64,000 nt of DNA from an uncultured Rhodobacterales bacterium (GTDB lineage: Bacteria; Pseudomonadota; Alphaproteobacteria; Rhodobacterales; Rhodobacteraceae). The notes under the pieces were generated by a model. The model saw only the letters and a program-made list of their open reading frames with translations. It had not been told where the DNA came from and made no database searches. The translations under genes and the position numbers were made by a program. The stretch lies in contig CAIMWI010000029.1 in the NCBI GenBank assembly GCA_903845215.1, positions 38,726 through 102,725 of the forward strand, written 5' to 3'. Positions 56,037 to 64,000 of the stretch are shown piece by piece; position 1 is the first letter of the stretch; each line of letters starts with the position of its first letter.

Positions 56037-57058
56037 TCGCCCCACAAGATTTGCACCACTGCCGCGAGGCGATCCGCACAGGGTCGCTGTCGTTTCACGC
56101 TGCGTCTAAACTGCTGCCCACCAAGGTGCGCGATCCGGCACTGGCGCTGTATGCCTTTTGCCGTTTGGCCGATGATGCCGTGGATGACAGTGCCGATAAG
56201 GCCCCCGCCGTTTTGGCCCTGCGCGACAGGCTTGATCTGGTCTATGCACGCCGCCCGCGCAACGTGCCCGCCGACCGTGCCTTTGCCGCTGTGGTGCAAG
56301 ATTTCGATATGCCCCGCGCCCTGCCCGAAGCCCTGCTAGAGGGCCTCGCATGGGACGCTTTTGGCCGCCAATATCAAACCATGCCCGACCTTTTGGCCTA
56401 TTGCGCCCGCGTGGCCAGCGCCGTGGGGGCGATGATGTGCGTCTTGATGCGGGTGCGCGATGCTGACGCGCTGGCGCGGGCCTGTGATCTGGGCCTTGCC
56501 ATGCAGTTGACCAACATCGCCCGCGATGTGGGCGAAGATGCCCGCGAGGGGCGGTTGTACCTGCCGCTGGATTGGTTGGCCGAAGCCGGAATTGACCCCA
56601 AAGCCTTTCTGGCCGCCCCCACCGCCCACCCCGCGTTACCAGCCTTGACCAAACGTCTGCTGGATCAAGCCGATGTGTTCTATCAACGCTCCACCACGGG
56701 CGTGCCTGTGTTGCCCTTGCCGTGCCGTCCGGGCATCTTTGCGGCACGCCATGTCTATGCGGGAATAGGCGGGGCCGTGGCGCGGCTGAATTACGACAGT
56801 TTCTCAGCCCGCGCCCGCACCACAAGCCGCCAAAAACTGGGTTGGCTGGGCTTGTCGGTGCTGCAAACGGTGGCGACGGCAGTTTGGCCGGTTTCGGCCG
56901 TTTTGCACGCCGCGCCAGAGCCAGAGGTTGCCTTTCTTGTCGACGCGGCCGCGCGCAAAAGCACGCGGTTCAGCCGGTCTGACGCACTTTTTGCTGCCCT
57001 TGCCCAATTGGAAAGCAAAGATCGCGCCAAACGCTCCTTGGATCGGGCGGGCGCCTGA
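56033..57058 (+). CDS. crtB: Phytoene synthase CrtB
   Basis: This 341-residue prenyl synthase condenses two geranylgeranyl diphosphates. The first aspartate-rich motif D-D-A-V-D is at 47-51 and the second, R-D-V-G-E-D, at 162-167; both bind magnesium-diphosphate. The start overlaps the crtI stop. tspO follows after 33 bases. The crtE gene that makes its substrate is not in the window. Confidence 0.96.
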   Translation: MIAPQDLHHCREAIRTGSLSFHAASKLLPTKVRDPALALYAFCRLADDAVDDSADKAPAVLALRDRLDLVYARRPRNVPADRAFAAVVQDFDMPRALPEALLEGLAWDAFGRQYQTMPDLLAYCARVASAVGAMMCVLMRVRDADALARACDLGLAMQLTNIARDVGEDAREGRLYLPLDWLAEAGIDPKAFLAAPTAHPALPALTKRLLDQADVFYQRSTTGVPVLPLPCRPGIFAARHVYAGIGGAVARLNYDSFSARARTTSRQKLGWLGLSVLQTVATAVWPVSAVLHAAPEPEVAFLVDAAARKSTRFSRSDALFAALAQLESKDRAKRSLDRAGA

Positions 57059-57091
57059 CATAAGTAGTACCCACATGCCAAGGGGGCCGCT

Positions 57092-57568
57092 ATGGATTGG
57101 AGCTTGTTTTTCACCTTTCTCGCCTCGTGCATGGCGGCAGCTGCAACTGGGGCGATGTTTAAGCCAGGCCCTTGGTATGAAGGGCTGACCAAACCCGATT
57201 GGTTCCCGCCGCGCTGGGTTTTTCCCGTTGCTTGGACAACGCTGTACATTCTGATGTCACTGGCTGCGATGCGGGTGGCCCCGCTGCCGGGGGCCGCGCA
57301 GGGCATGGGCTTTTGGGCCTTGCAAATCGCGCTGAACACTTTGTGGTCGCCGATCTTTTTTGGCCTGCACAAAATGCGGACGGCGCTGATTGTGATGGCG
57401 TTTTTGTGGGCCAGCGTGGCTGCGACAACGTGGTGCTTTTTTGGCGTCGATTTTGTGGCAGGGGTGTTGTTTGTGCCTTATCTGGCTTGGGTCACGATTG
57501 CCGCGGCGTTGAACATCGCCTCGATCCGGCTGAACCCCAAGGCAGATGGCGCTGATGCGTTGATCTAG
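57092..57568 (+). CDS. tspO: TspO/MBR family tryptophan-rich sensory protein
   Basis: This 158-residue protein has five predicted helices and the TspO pattern: W-Y-E-G-L-T-K-P-D-W-F-P-P near 29-41 and A-L-N-T-L-W-S-P-I-F-F-G-L-H. In Rhodobacter, TspO (CrtK) is an outer-membrane porphyrin-binding protein that lowers expression of photosynthesis genes. It is last in the crtI-crtB-tspO run, at the edge of the photosynthesis genes. Confidence 0.95.
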   Translation: MDWSLFFTFLASCMAAAATGAMFKPGPWYEGLTKPDWFPPRWVFPVAWTTLYILMSLAAMRVAPLPGAAQGMGFWALQIALNTLWSPIFFGLHKMRTALIVMAFLWASVAATTWCFFGVDFVAGVLFVPYLAWVTIAAALNIASIRLNPKADGADALI

Positions 57569-57656
57569 GGCAGCAAAACGGGGGCGATGCATCGTCGGCC
57601 CTTTCCAGTGGCCCCTCGCACTCGTATAGCACAGCCAAAGCAGGGGGGTGCGTGGC

Positions 57657-58475
57657 ATGGCGCATATCATCGTCGTTGGCAACGAAAAGGGCGGGTCGGG
57701 CAAATCGACCACGTCGATGCATGTCGCCACGGCCCTGTGCCGTGCCGGCTTTCGCGTAGGTGGGTTGGACCTTGACCTGCGCCAACGCAGCTTTGGCCGC
57801 TATGTCGAAAACCGCTTGGCCTATCTGGCTCGCACCGGGTTAAATCTGCCGTCACCCAACTACCGCCCCTTGGCCGAGATTGACCCTTCCCTGCTTGGCC
57901 CGACCGAGAATGCCTTTGATCGTCGCCTCTCTGAAGCCGTTGTGGCGCTGGAAGATGTTTCTGATTTTATCATCATCGATTGCCCCGGCAGCCACACCCG
58001 CCTGTCGCAGGTGGCCCATTCGTTGGCTGACACGCTGATCACACCGCTGAATGACAGTTTTGTCGATTTTGACCTGCTGGCGCATGTGGATGCGGAAACC
58101 GGCAAGGTTAAGGGCCCGTCGATCTATTCGGAAATGGTCTGGAATGCCCGCCAACTGCGCGCGAAGGCGGGGTTAAAGCCGATTGATTGGATCGTGGTGC
58201 GCAACCGCTTGGGGGCGCAGCAGATGATCAACAAGAAAAAGGTTGGCTCTGCGCTAGAGGATCTTTCGCGCCGCATCGGCTTTCGCGTGGCGCCAGGCTT
58301 TTCAGAACGGGTGATCTTTCGCGAGCTTTTCCCCCGGGGCCTGACGGTGATGGATTTGAAGGATACCGGGGTTGATACGCTGAACCTGTCTAACATCGCA
58401 GCCCGCCAAGAGGTGCGCGACCTGTTGCGCGAACTGCGTTTGCCCGGGGTAGACGGCGGGCCCCCCACCGCCTGA
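57657..58475 (+). CDS. mipZ: Division-plane positioning ATPase MipZ
   Basis: This 272-residue ParA-like ATPase starts HIIVVGNEKGGSGKSTTSMHV, with the deviant Walker A at 11-19, then LDLDLRQRSFGRYVENR, a MipZ-specific segment. MipZ binds ParB and forms a gradient that confines FtsZ to midcell. The ATG at 57657 is eight bases from AGGGGGG; the GTG at 57648 is an alternative. It lies 42 kb from parB. It is the first gene outside the photosynthesis block. Confidence 0.92.
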   Translation: MAHIIVVGNEKGGSGKSTTSMHVATALCRAGFRVGGLDLDLRQRSFGRYVENRLAYLARTGLNLPSPNYRPLAEIDPSLLGPTENAFDRRLSEAVVALEDVSDFIIIDCPGSHTRLSQVAHSLADTLITPLNDSFVDFDLLAHVDAETGKVKGPSIYSEMVWNARQLRAKAGLKPIDWIVVRNRLGAQQMINKKKVGSALEDLSRRIGFRVAPGFSERVIFRELFPRGLTVMDLKDTGVDTLNLSNIAARQEVRDLLRELRLPGVDGGPPTA

Positions 58476-58502
58476 ACCGCCCCTAAGCCGCCAAGGTGCC
58501 CC

Positions 58503-60011
58503 ATGTCAAACCCACTTTATGACGCCCTTTTCGCCCCGTTGACCCACCGCGATGGGCCGCTTTTGATCTTGGAGAGTGGGGAAAGCATCTCGGGGACGGC
58601 GTTCCACGCGATGATTGCGCGCGCTGCCAAGGCCTTGTGCGACCTAGGGGTGCGCCCGGGCGACCGCGTGGCGGTGCAGATCGCCAAATCTGCCGAGGCC
58701 TTAGCGATCTATGCCGCGACAGTTTCCATCGGCGCAGTCTTTCTGCCTCTTAACCCTGCCTATACCCCGCCCGAGGTGGGGTATTTTCTTGACGATGCAA
58801 CCCCGCGCCTGTTCATCTGCGATCCGGCCAAGGCCGCGGCATTGGCCGGAGTGGCCAGCCAGACCACGCTTAAAACCCTAGACGCCAAGGGCGGCGGCAG
58901 CTTTGGCGCTGACCTTGGCGCTGCTGATCCAGCCTTTGTGCCAGAGGGGCGTCTTGGAGCGGATCTGGCGGCAATCTTGTATACATCGGGCACCACGGGT
59001 CGGTCGAAAGGTGCGATGCTGACGCATGATAACCTTTTGTCAAATGCGCAGACTTTGGCTGCACTTTGGCGCTTTACCGACAATGACGTGCTGCTGCACG
59101 CTTTGCCGATATTTCACACCCATGGGTTATTCGTCGCCTCGAATGTCAGTTTGCTGACGGGTGGCCAGATGATCTTTCTGTCGGGGTTTGATGCAAGCAC
59201 TGTGTTGCGCTTGTTGCCGCAGGCGACGGCCCTGATGGGCGTGCCCACTTTTTACACCCGCCTGTTGGAAGATGCGCGTTTCAACCATGCCCTGACGGCG
59301 CATATGCGGCTGTTTGTTTCGGGATCTGCCCCGCTTTTGGCGGATACCCACCGCCAGTTTTACGCCCGCACCGGCCACCGCATCTTGGAACGCTATGGCA
59401 TGACGGAAACCAATATGAACACCTCCAACCCCTACACGGGCGAGCGCCGCGCGGGCACAGTGGGCTTTCCCTTGCCGGGGGTAGAGCTGCGGATCATGGC
59501 CGATGGGGCGCAAGTGCCGCAAGGCGGTGTAGGCGGAATTGAAGTGCGCGGGCCGAATGTCTTTGCAGGCTATTGGCAGATGCCCGAAAAAACCCGCGAA
59601 GAGTTGCGCCCCGATGGCTGGTTTATCACCGGTGATCTGGGCCAGATCGACGCCGACGGCTATGTGCAGATCGTGGGGCGGGCGAAGGATCTGGTGATTT
59701 CAGGTGGGTTCAACATTTACCCGATCGAGGTGGAACTGGCGTTGGACGAACACCCTGATGTGTTGGAAAGTGCCGTGGTCGGCCTGCCGCACCCCGATTT
59801 CGGCGAGGCTGTCTTTGCGGTTTTGGTCGCACAAAAGGGCTGCACATTGAACGCAGACGCCGTTCTGGCCAGCCTGTCAGACCGTCTGGCGCGGTTCAAG
59901 CAACCCAAAGCCGCCGTCGTCGTGCCGGAATTGCCGCGCAACACAATGGGCAAGGTGCAAAAGGCCGCACTGCGTGCCAGCTATGCGGCGTGGTTTCAGC
60001 CGAAAGCCTAA
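58503..60011 (+). CDS. matB: Malonyl-CoA synthetase (AMP-forming)
   Basis: This 502-residue member of the acyl-adenylate superfamily has ILYTSGTTGRSKGAMLTHDN (A3 motif), ERYGMTETNMNTSNPYTGER and the C-terminal NTMGKVQKAAL with the catalytic lysine. The GSAPLLADTHRQFYARTGH and ETNMNTSNPY stretches match MatB-type malonyl-CoA synthetases. No malonyl-CoA decarboxylase gene is adjacent. It follows mipZ by 27 bases and could be cotranscribed. A broader dicarboxylate/acyl-CoA ligase is the alternative. Confidence 0.85.
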   Translation: MSNPLYDALFAPLTHRDGPLLILESGESISGTAFHAMIARAAKALCDLGVRPGDRVAVQIAKSAEALAIYAATVSIGAVFLPLNPAYTPPEVGYFLDDATPRLFICDPAKAAALAGVASQTTLKTLDAKGGGSFGADLGAADPAFVPEGRLGADLAAILYTSGTTGRSKGAMLTHDNLLSNAQTLAALWRFTDNDVLLHALPIFHTHGLFVASNVSLLTGGQMIFLSGFDASTVLRLLPQATALMGVPTFYTRLLEDARFNHALTAHMRLFVSGSAPLLADTHRQFYARTGHRILERYGMTETNMNTSNPYTGERRAGTVGFPLPGVELRIMADGAQVPQGGVGGIEVRGPNVFAGYWQMPEKTREELRPDGWFITGDLGQIDADGYVQIVGRAKDLVISGGFNIYPIEVELALDEHPDVLESAVVGLPHPDFGEAVFAVLVAQKGCTLNADAVLASLSDRLARFKQPKAAVVVPELPRNTMGKVQKAALRASYAAWFQPKA

Positions 60012-60058
60012 CGGCGGGGCCAGCCCCGCACCCCGGAGTATTTGAACCAAGATGAAAG
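60012..60058 (+). repeat. Dispersed Rhodobacterales hairpin repeat, copy 2
   Basis: The GCGGGG / CCCCGC hairpin is followed by ACCCCGGAGTATTTGAAC and AAGATGAAAG, the same design as copy 1 at 6000. It begins directly at the matB stop and ends at the ArsR gene stop, both convergent. Confidence 0.65.
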
Positions 60059-60060
60059 GG

Positions 60061-60393
60061 TCAGGGGGAAGGATCAGACAACTCGTCTGCCAAAAAGCGT
60101 TCGAAGGCGTCAAGGTCGATGGGATCGAACACCCCAAAGCCCTGCATCCAGACCGAAGCGGCGCGCAGCGCATCAGGCTCTAGCTTGCACCATTTGACAC
60201 GACCACGTTTTTCTTGCGCGATCAGCCCCGCATCGGCCAAGATTTGCAAATGCTTGGAAATGCCCGCCAGCGACATGGCGAAGGGTTCGGCCACGTCAGT
60301 CACCGCCATATCATCTTCTAGCAACATCGCCAAGATCGCCCGACGGGTCGGGTCGGCGAGGGCGGCGAAAACTTGGTCGAGGCTGTTTATCAT
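60061..60393 (-). CDS. ArsR-family transcriptional regulator
   Basis: This 110-residue winged-helix protein has LADPTRRAILAML and the recognition helix SLAGISKHLQILADAGLI, then the wing RGRVKWCKLEP. The metal-binding CxC motif of ArsR/SmtB is missing, so it probably senses something other than metals by that site. The ATG at 60393 begins the fold; the upstream frame is A/T-rich promoter sequence. No target is evident, but it is divergent from the atp operon. Confidence 0.87.
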   Translation of the reverse strand: MINSLDQVFAALADPTRRAILAMLLEDDMAVTDVAEPFAMSLAGISKHLQILADAGLIAQEKRGRVKWCKLEPDALRAASVWMQGFGVFDPIDLDAFERFLADELSDPSP

Positions 60394-60543
60394 GGCGGCA
60401 GTATTGGGGGCTATCTGGGTAAGGTCAACCGGATGGTTGAATATGAAAAGGGGTAGATTTGGGGGGTGGCGCCAGGGAAAAGCCGCGCCTATTGGAATAT
60501 AAAAACTTATTATATCAACACGATAACCTAGATTCATCCCTGC

Positions 60544-60572
60544 TTGACTCACAGCGCGCCTCTGCGTAGGTA
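60544..60572 (+). promoter_or_regulatory. Candidate promoter of the atp F0 operon
   Basis: TTGACT (60544-60549) and TAGGTA (60567-60572) are separated by 17 bases, upstream of atpI by 24. The -35 is good and the -10 is weak. Confidence 0.5.
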
Positions 60573-60596
60573 TGCCGCGAGAGTGAAGAGGGCGTT

Positions 60597-60923
60597 ATGG
60601 AGCAGGATCCCAACCCCGATCGGCTGCGCGCGTTGGAAGACCGCATTGAAAAGCTGAAGGGCAAAGGTCCGGTCAAGCGCCCTAGCACTGGCGTGGTTTT
60701 CTCGCAAGGCGAGGTGGCCTGGAGAATGGTGGTCGAGCTGGTAACGGGCATGTTCCTGGGATTAGCGATCGGCTTTGGGTTGGATGTTCTGTTTGGAACG
60801 CGCCCCGTTTTCTTGGTGATCTTCTCCTTGCTGGGCTTTGGCGCTGGCATCCGGGTGATGCTGGGGACCGCAAGGCAAATGGCAAAAGACGCGGAGACAT
60901 CCGCGAGCGACGAAAGGGATTGA
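60597..60923 (+). CDS. atpI: ATP synthase accessory protein AtpI
   Basis: This 108-residue protein has two hydrophobic helices (about 42-60 and 66-90) within [23 protein letters not shown], typical of AtpI/AtpQ. It assists assembly of the c-ring or supplies magnesium. It is first of atpI-atpB-atpE-atpF'-atpF and overlaps or abuts atpB. Confidence 0.9.
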   Translation: MEQDPNPDRLRALEDRIEKLKGKGPVKRPSTGVVFSQGEVAWRMVVELVTGMFLGLAIGFGLDVLFGTRPVFLVIFSLLGFGAGIRVMLGTARQMAKDAETSASDERD

Positions 60924-60925
60924 AC

Positions 60926-61675
60926 GTGGCAGACGAAGCAGGCGGCCTTGTCATCGACCCGATGCACCAGTTTCAGATCCATCCCCTGTTCGGGGAAGGC
61001 CCGCTGACGTGGTACACACCGACAAACCAGACTTTGTGGCTGGGCATCACGGTTGTGGTGATCAGCATTTTGATGCTGATCGGTTCTGCCCCGCGCAAGG
61101 TTATTCCGGGCCGTACGCAATCTATCACCGAACTTCTGTACACCTTCATCCATGATATGGTTGAAGAGGTGACGGGCCACGAAGGGGCGAAATTCTTCCC
61201 CTATCTGATGGTGTTGTTCACCTTTATCGTCACCTCGAACCTGCTGGGTCTGATCCCGGGGTCGTTTGCGCCCACATCGCACATCGCGGTGACGGCGGTT
61301 CTGGCGCTGATGGTGTTCCTGACCGTGACTTTGGTTGGGTTCTACAAAAAAGGCATCGGCTTTTTGGGCATGTTCTGGGTGTCTTCCGCACCCTTGGTTC
61401 TGCGCCCGATCTTGGCCTTGATCGAGCTGATTTCTTACTTTGTTCGCCCGCTGTCCCATTCCATTCGTCTGGGCGGCAATATCATGGCCGGTCACGCCGT
61501 GATGAAAGTGTTCGCTGGCTTTGCTGGCGTCATGGGGCTGGCGTCTATCGTTCCGATCGCGGCGATTGCGGCGATTTACGGTCTCGAACTGCTGGTTGCG
61601 GTCGTGCAAGCTTATGTTTTCACGATCTTGACCTGCGTCTATCTGCGCGACGCCGTTGGCGAAGCACATCACTAA
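60926..61675 (+). CDS. atpB: ATP synthase F0 subunit a
   Basis: This 249-residue membrane subunit carries the proton half-channels. The essential arginine is in [14 protein letters not shown], and [13 protein letters not shown] is the preceding helix. A GTG at 60926 is nine bases after AAAGGG and is preferred; a TTG at 60920 overlaps the atpI stop. The next gene follows after 35 bases. Confidence 0.95.
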   Translation: MADEAGGLVIDPMHQFQIHPLFGEGPLTWYTPTNQTLWLGITVVVISILMLIGSAPRKVIPGRTQSITELLYTFIHDMVEEVTGHEGAKFFPYLMVLFTFIVTSNLLGLIPGSFAPTSHIAVTAVLALMVFLTVTLVGFYKKGIGFLGMFWVSSAPLVLRPILALIELISYFVRPLSHSIRLGGNIMAGHAVMKVFAGFAGVMGLASIVPIAAIAAIYGLELLVAVVQAYVFTILTCVYLRDAVGEAHH

Positions 61676-61710
61676 TCACCCTATAACCTGAACTCTGAAG
61701 GAGCTTTCCA

Positions 61711-61956
61711 ATGACTGGCGATCTCATCCAATTCGCACTGATGGGCAAATACATCGGTGCCGGTCTGGCAACCATGGGCCTTGGCGGCGCTGGCATCGGC
61801 GTGGGCACGATTGCGGGCAACTTCCTGTCCGGCGCGCTGCGCAACCCCTCGGCCGCTCCGGGCCAAATGGCGAACCTGTTCGTCGGCATCGCTTTCGCCG
61901 AAGCTTTGGGGATCTTCTCGTTCCTCATCGCTTTGCTGCTGATGTTCGCAGTCTGA
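61711..61956 (+). CDS. atpE: ATP synthase F0 subunit c
   Basis: This 81-residue hairpin protein forms the rotor ring. Helix 1 contains [17 protein letters not shown], the loop has A-L-R-N-P, and the proton-carrying E64 is in helix 2 ([11 protein letters not shown]). The ATG follows AAGGAG. Confidence 0.97.
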   Translation: MTGDLIQFALMGKYIGAGLATMGLGGAGIGVGTIAGNFLSGALRNPSAAPGQMANLFVGIAFAEALGIFSFLIALLLMFAV

Positions 61957-62044
61957 TCCTTAATCGGATCTGACCTTCGGCCGGACGGGGCTTACCCTGT
62001 CCGGCCGGGTTCCATCCACGCCCGATAGACTCTAGGGGTCCGCC

Positions 62045-62581
62045 ATGTCGACAACGGAAACCGTGGCCGGTGCTGCGGGTGAGGCTTCCCAAAAAGGGAT
62101 GCCGCAACTGAATTTCGCCACTTGGCCCAATCAGGTCTTTTGGCTTTTGGTGGCTTTGGTCATCATTTACATCGTGCTGACCAAAATCGCGATGCCCCGC
62201 ATCGCTTCGGTTTTGGCCGAGCGTGAGGGCCGCATCAGCGGTGATCTGGCCGCAGCCGAAGAGCTGAAATCCAAGGCCAAGGCCGCGGAAAAAGCCTATA
62301 ATCTTGCGCTGGAACAGGCGCGGGTTGAAGCTGGCAAAATCATCCTCGCCACCAAGGCAGAGATCCAAAAGGATCTGAACGCTGCCATGGCCGACGCCGA
62401 TGCGCAAATTTCGGCCAAAGCGGCTGAAAGCGAAAAGCGTATCGCCGAAATTCGCGCTGGTGCGGTGCAAGCCGTGTCAGAAGTGGCGCGTGAAACGGCG
62501 GGGGCTTTGGTTGTGGCCCTTGGCGGCACCGCCGATGACGCAGCGATTGAGGCAGCGGTTGCTGCCCGGCTGAAAGGGTAA
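62045..62581 (+). CDS. atpG: ATP synthase F0 subunit b'
   Basis: This 178-residue peripheral-stalk subunit has one membrane helix (about 30-50) and a long, alanine- and lysine-rich amphipathic helix. It has a ~25-residue N-terminal extension, typical of the b' form found beside b in purple bacteria and cyanobacteria. Naming varies (atpF', atpX, atpG). atpF follows four bases later. Confidence 0.92.
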   Translation: MSTTETVAGAAGEASQKGMPQLNFATWPNQVFWLLVALVIIYIVLTKIAMPRIASVLAEREGRISGDLAAAEELKSKAKAAEKAYNLALEQARVEAGKIILATKAEIQKDLNAAMADADAQISAKAAESEKRIAEIRAGAVQAVSEVARETAGALVVALGGTADDAAIEAAVAARLKG

Positions 62582-62585
62582 GATC

Positions 62586-63149
62586 ATGAAAAAACTTCTG
62601 ACCTCTGCCAGCTTGATGCTTATCGCTGCCCCGGCCTTTGCGGCTGAAGAAGGCCCGTTCTTCTCGCTGCGCAATGCCGAGTTTGTTGTGGGCGTTGCCT
62701 TTGTCGCCTTCATTGGTCTGCTGATCTATATGGGCATTCCCAAAAAGGTTGGCGGCATGCTGGATGCCCGCGCCGCTGGCATCAAGACCGATCTCGACGA
62801 AGCGCGCCAGTTGCGGGATGAAGCGCGCGCTTTGCTGGAAACCTATGAAGCCAAGCAACGCGAAGTGGCAGAGCAATCTGCCCGCATCGTTGCCACTGCC
62901 AAAGCAGAGGCTGAAGAGGCTGCGGCACAAGCGAAGGTTGATCTGAAAGCATCCATTGCACGCCGTATGACGGCTGCGGCGGATCAGATCGAATCCTCGG
63001 TCAAGGCAGCAGAACGCGCTGTGCGCGATCAGGCGATTTCGGTATCGGTCGCGGTTGCGGCTGATGTGCTTAAGCGCCAGATGACCGCCTCACAGGCCAA
63101 CGCTGCGATTGATGCGTCGATCGAGCAGGTCGCAGCCAAGCTGCACTAA
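62586..63149 (+). CDS. atpF: ATP synthase F0 subunit b
   Basis: This 187-residue stalk subunit has an N-terminal signal-like hydrophobic stretch (3-19), a second membrane helix (about 35-52) and a long charged coiled coil. With b' it links the a subunit to the F1 head, whose genes are not in the window, as is usual in alphaproteobacteria. The operon ends here at a terminator. Confidence 0.94.
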   Translation: MKKLLTSASLMLIAAPAFAAEEGPFFSLRNAEFVVGVAFVAFIGLLIYMGIPKKVGGMLDARAAGIKTDLDEARQLRDEARALLETYEAKQREVAEQSARIVATAKAEAEEAAAQAKVDLKASIARRMTAAADQIESSVKAAERAVRDQAISVSVAVAADVLKRQMTASQANAAIDASIEQVAAKLH

Positions 63150-63166
63150 GCCAAGCAATCTATGAC

Positions 63167-63198
63167 AAAAGGGCCCAGAGGAAACTCCGGGCCCTTTT
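63167..63198. terminator. Intrinsic terminator after atpF
   Basis: AAAAGGGCCC pairs with GGGCCCTTTT around a 12-base loop, 17 bases after the atpF stop. The symmetric A and T runs suit both atpF and the convergent OmpA-family gene. Confidence 0.88.
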
Positions 63199-63217
63199 GC
63201 TTTGCGTTAAGCTGTTC

Positions 63218-63877
63218 TTAGTTCGTCGGGCGAACCAAAATTTCCACACGGCGGTTGTGCGCACGGCCAAGGGCGGTGTCGTTGGTGTCAACCGGTTGGT
63301 CCATGCCACGGCCATAGGCGGTGATGCGGCTGGCAGGAACGCCCGCGCCCACCAGAATATCCGCCACCGAATAGGCGCGGCGCTGCGACAGGTCCATGTT
63401 CATCATAGCGCCGCCGACGTTGTCGGTGTGGCCGACCACCTCGATCTTGCTTTTGGGATAGGTGATCAGGTTCGCCGCGATAGAGCGGATTTCGCCCTGC
63501 AAAGTGGGCTGCAAGGTGGCGCTGCCGCTGGCGAACAGAACGTCATCGGGCAGGTTGACCAGCAAATAGCTGCCCATGTTGGTGACGGTCACGTTGGGGT
63601 TGCCCAAGCTATTGCGCATATCAGCGGCCTGCGCGTCAAGGTTGGCACCGATGCCACCACCCACCAAGCCGCCAATCAACGCCCCGCGCAAAGCGCCTTC
63701 GGCGTGGTCGTCTTTGGCGAAAAGCCCGCCCAGAACCGCGCCGGCAATCGCGCCGGTCGCAGCGCCGTTTTTGGTGCGGTAATTCGGATCTTGAATGCTG
63801 GACGTCGTGCTTTGGCACCCTGCAAGCCCAAGGCCCGCGACCAATGCAAAGGAAAGTGTGAGATTGTTTTTCATCAT
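63218..63877 (-). CDS. OmpA-family outer-membrane lipoprotein
   Basis: This 219-residue protein has a lipoprotein signal (LGLAGC, lipidated C21), a glycine-rich helical region (about 38-76) like YMGG/Gly-zipper proteins such as YiaD, and a C-terminal OmpA-like peptidoglycan-binding domain. The latter shows VVGHTDNVGG, LSQRRAYSVADIL and NRRVEILVRP. It should anchor the outer membrane to the wall. The ATG at 63877 is seven bases after GAGG; the following ATG is an alternative. Confidence 0.9.
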   Translation of the reverse strand: MMKNNLTLSFALVAGLGLAGCQSTTSSIQDPNYRTKNGAATGAIAGAVLGGLFAKDDHAEGALRGALIGGLVGGGIGANLDAQAADMRNSLGNPNVTVTNMGSYLLVNLPDDVLFASGSATLQPTLQGEIRSIAANLITYPKSKIEVVGHTDNVGGAMMNMDLSQRRAYSVADILVGAGVPASRITAYGRGMDQPVDTNDTALGRAHNRRVEILVRPTN

Positions 63878-64000
63878 TCTGCTGCCTCGTCTAAACGGGC
63901 CGACCTTACGGCCCTGTGCCAAGCTTAGCACCATCGGCGGTTGCAGCCCATACATGCGTCACTTTGCGCGGGTTTTCGCGCATCAAATCGCCGTTAGCCA

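Noticed and set aside
1..64000. CRISPR arrays, transposases, phage genes, tRNA and rRNA genes
   Set aside because: No regularly spaced repeats, terminal inverted repeats with transposase frames, integrase motifs or RNA gene signatures were seen.

Overview
The window is a 64-kb stretch of bacterial chromosome from a member of the Rhodobacterales (Rhodobacter/Roseobacter-type alphaproteobacterium). The evidence is the high GC content, the rho-mnmE-mnmG-rsmG-parA-parB order, an AddAB double-strand-break helicase, a TsaE-phosphotransferase fusion, a split b/b' ATP synthase, an H-NS-like HvrA next to senC and ahcY, and bch/crt genes of the bacteriochlorophyll a and spheroidenone type. No rRNA or tRNA genes, insertion sequences, prophage or CRISPR arrays were seen. 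Almost all DNA is coding, mostly in tight operons with 1-20 base overlaps.

Layout. 1-11.3 kb holds housekeeping genes: the start of an ABC exporter, cca, a CoA-type Nudix hydrolase, hslO, a second Nudix hydrolase, argG, a sulfotransferase/aminotransferase pair, mutS, grpE and hrcA. 11.4-14.3 kb is rph-rdgB-ridA-hemW. 14.3-21.6 kb is the origin-flanking block parB-parA-rsmG-mnmG-mnmE-rho-hemJ, all on the minus strand, with three parS palindromes at 12722, 16558 and 18472. A 394-base AT-rich gap at 21626-22019 with two perfect, oppositely oriented DnaA boxes is the likely chromosomal origin (oriC). Genes to its right (maf, aroE, coaE, dnaQ) run on the plus strand, so transcription diverges from it.

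24.7-37.7 kb holds secB, fxsA, timA, smr, trxA, addA, addB, murU, a tsaE-amgK fusion and a PAS-domain protein resembling DivL. Two TTAA-N7-TTAA (CtrA-type) boxes lie upstream of the last gene. 38-41.3 kb holds senC, hvrA, an HD hydrolase and ahcY; the regB and regA genes that accompany senC and hvrA in Rhodobacter are absent here. 41.5-50.1 kb holds a DUF1761 protein, EVE, YciI, gpsA, tsaD, and tetrapyrrole genes (hemD, hemY, hemE, hemC) together with a Mic60/mitofilin homologue.

50.1-57.6 kb is one end of a photosynthesis gene cluster: bchO-bchD-bchI-crtA on the minus strand and crtI-crtB-tspO on the plus strand. PpsR/CrtJ-type boxes lie between crtA and crtI and between hemE and hemC. The cluster stops abruptly at mipZ, where relatives would have crtC, crtD, crtE, crtF and the rest. 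57.6-64 kb holds mipZ, a malonyl-CoA synthetase, an ArsR regulator, the F0 operon atpI-atpB-atpE-atpF'-atpF, and an OmpA-family lipoprotein.

Functional picture. The region joins replication and segregation (oriC, parS, ParAB, MipZ, putative CtrA/DivL control) with tetrapyrrole and carotenoid synthesis under shared PpsR-type control. All identifications are by reading sequence; no database search was run.
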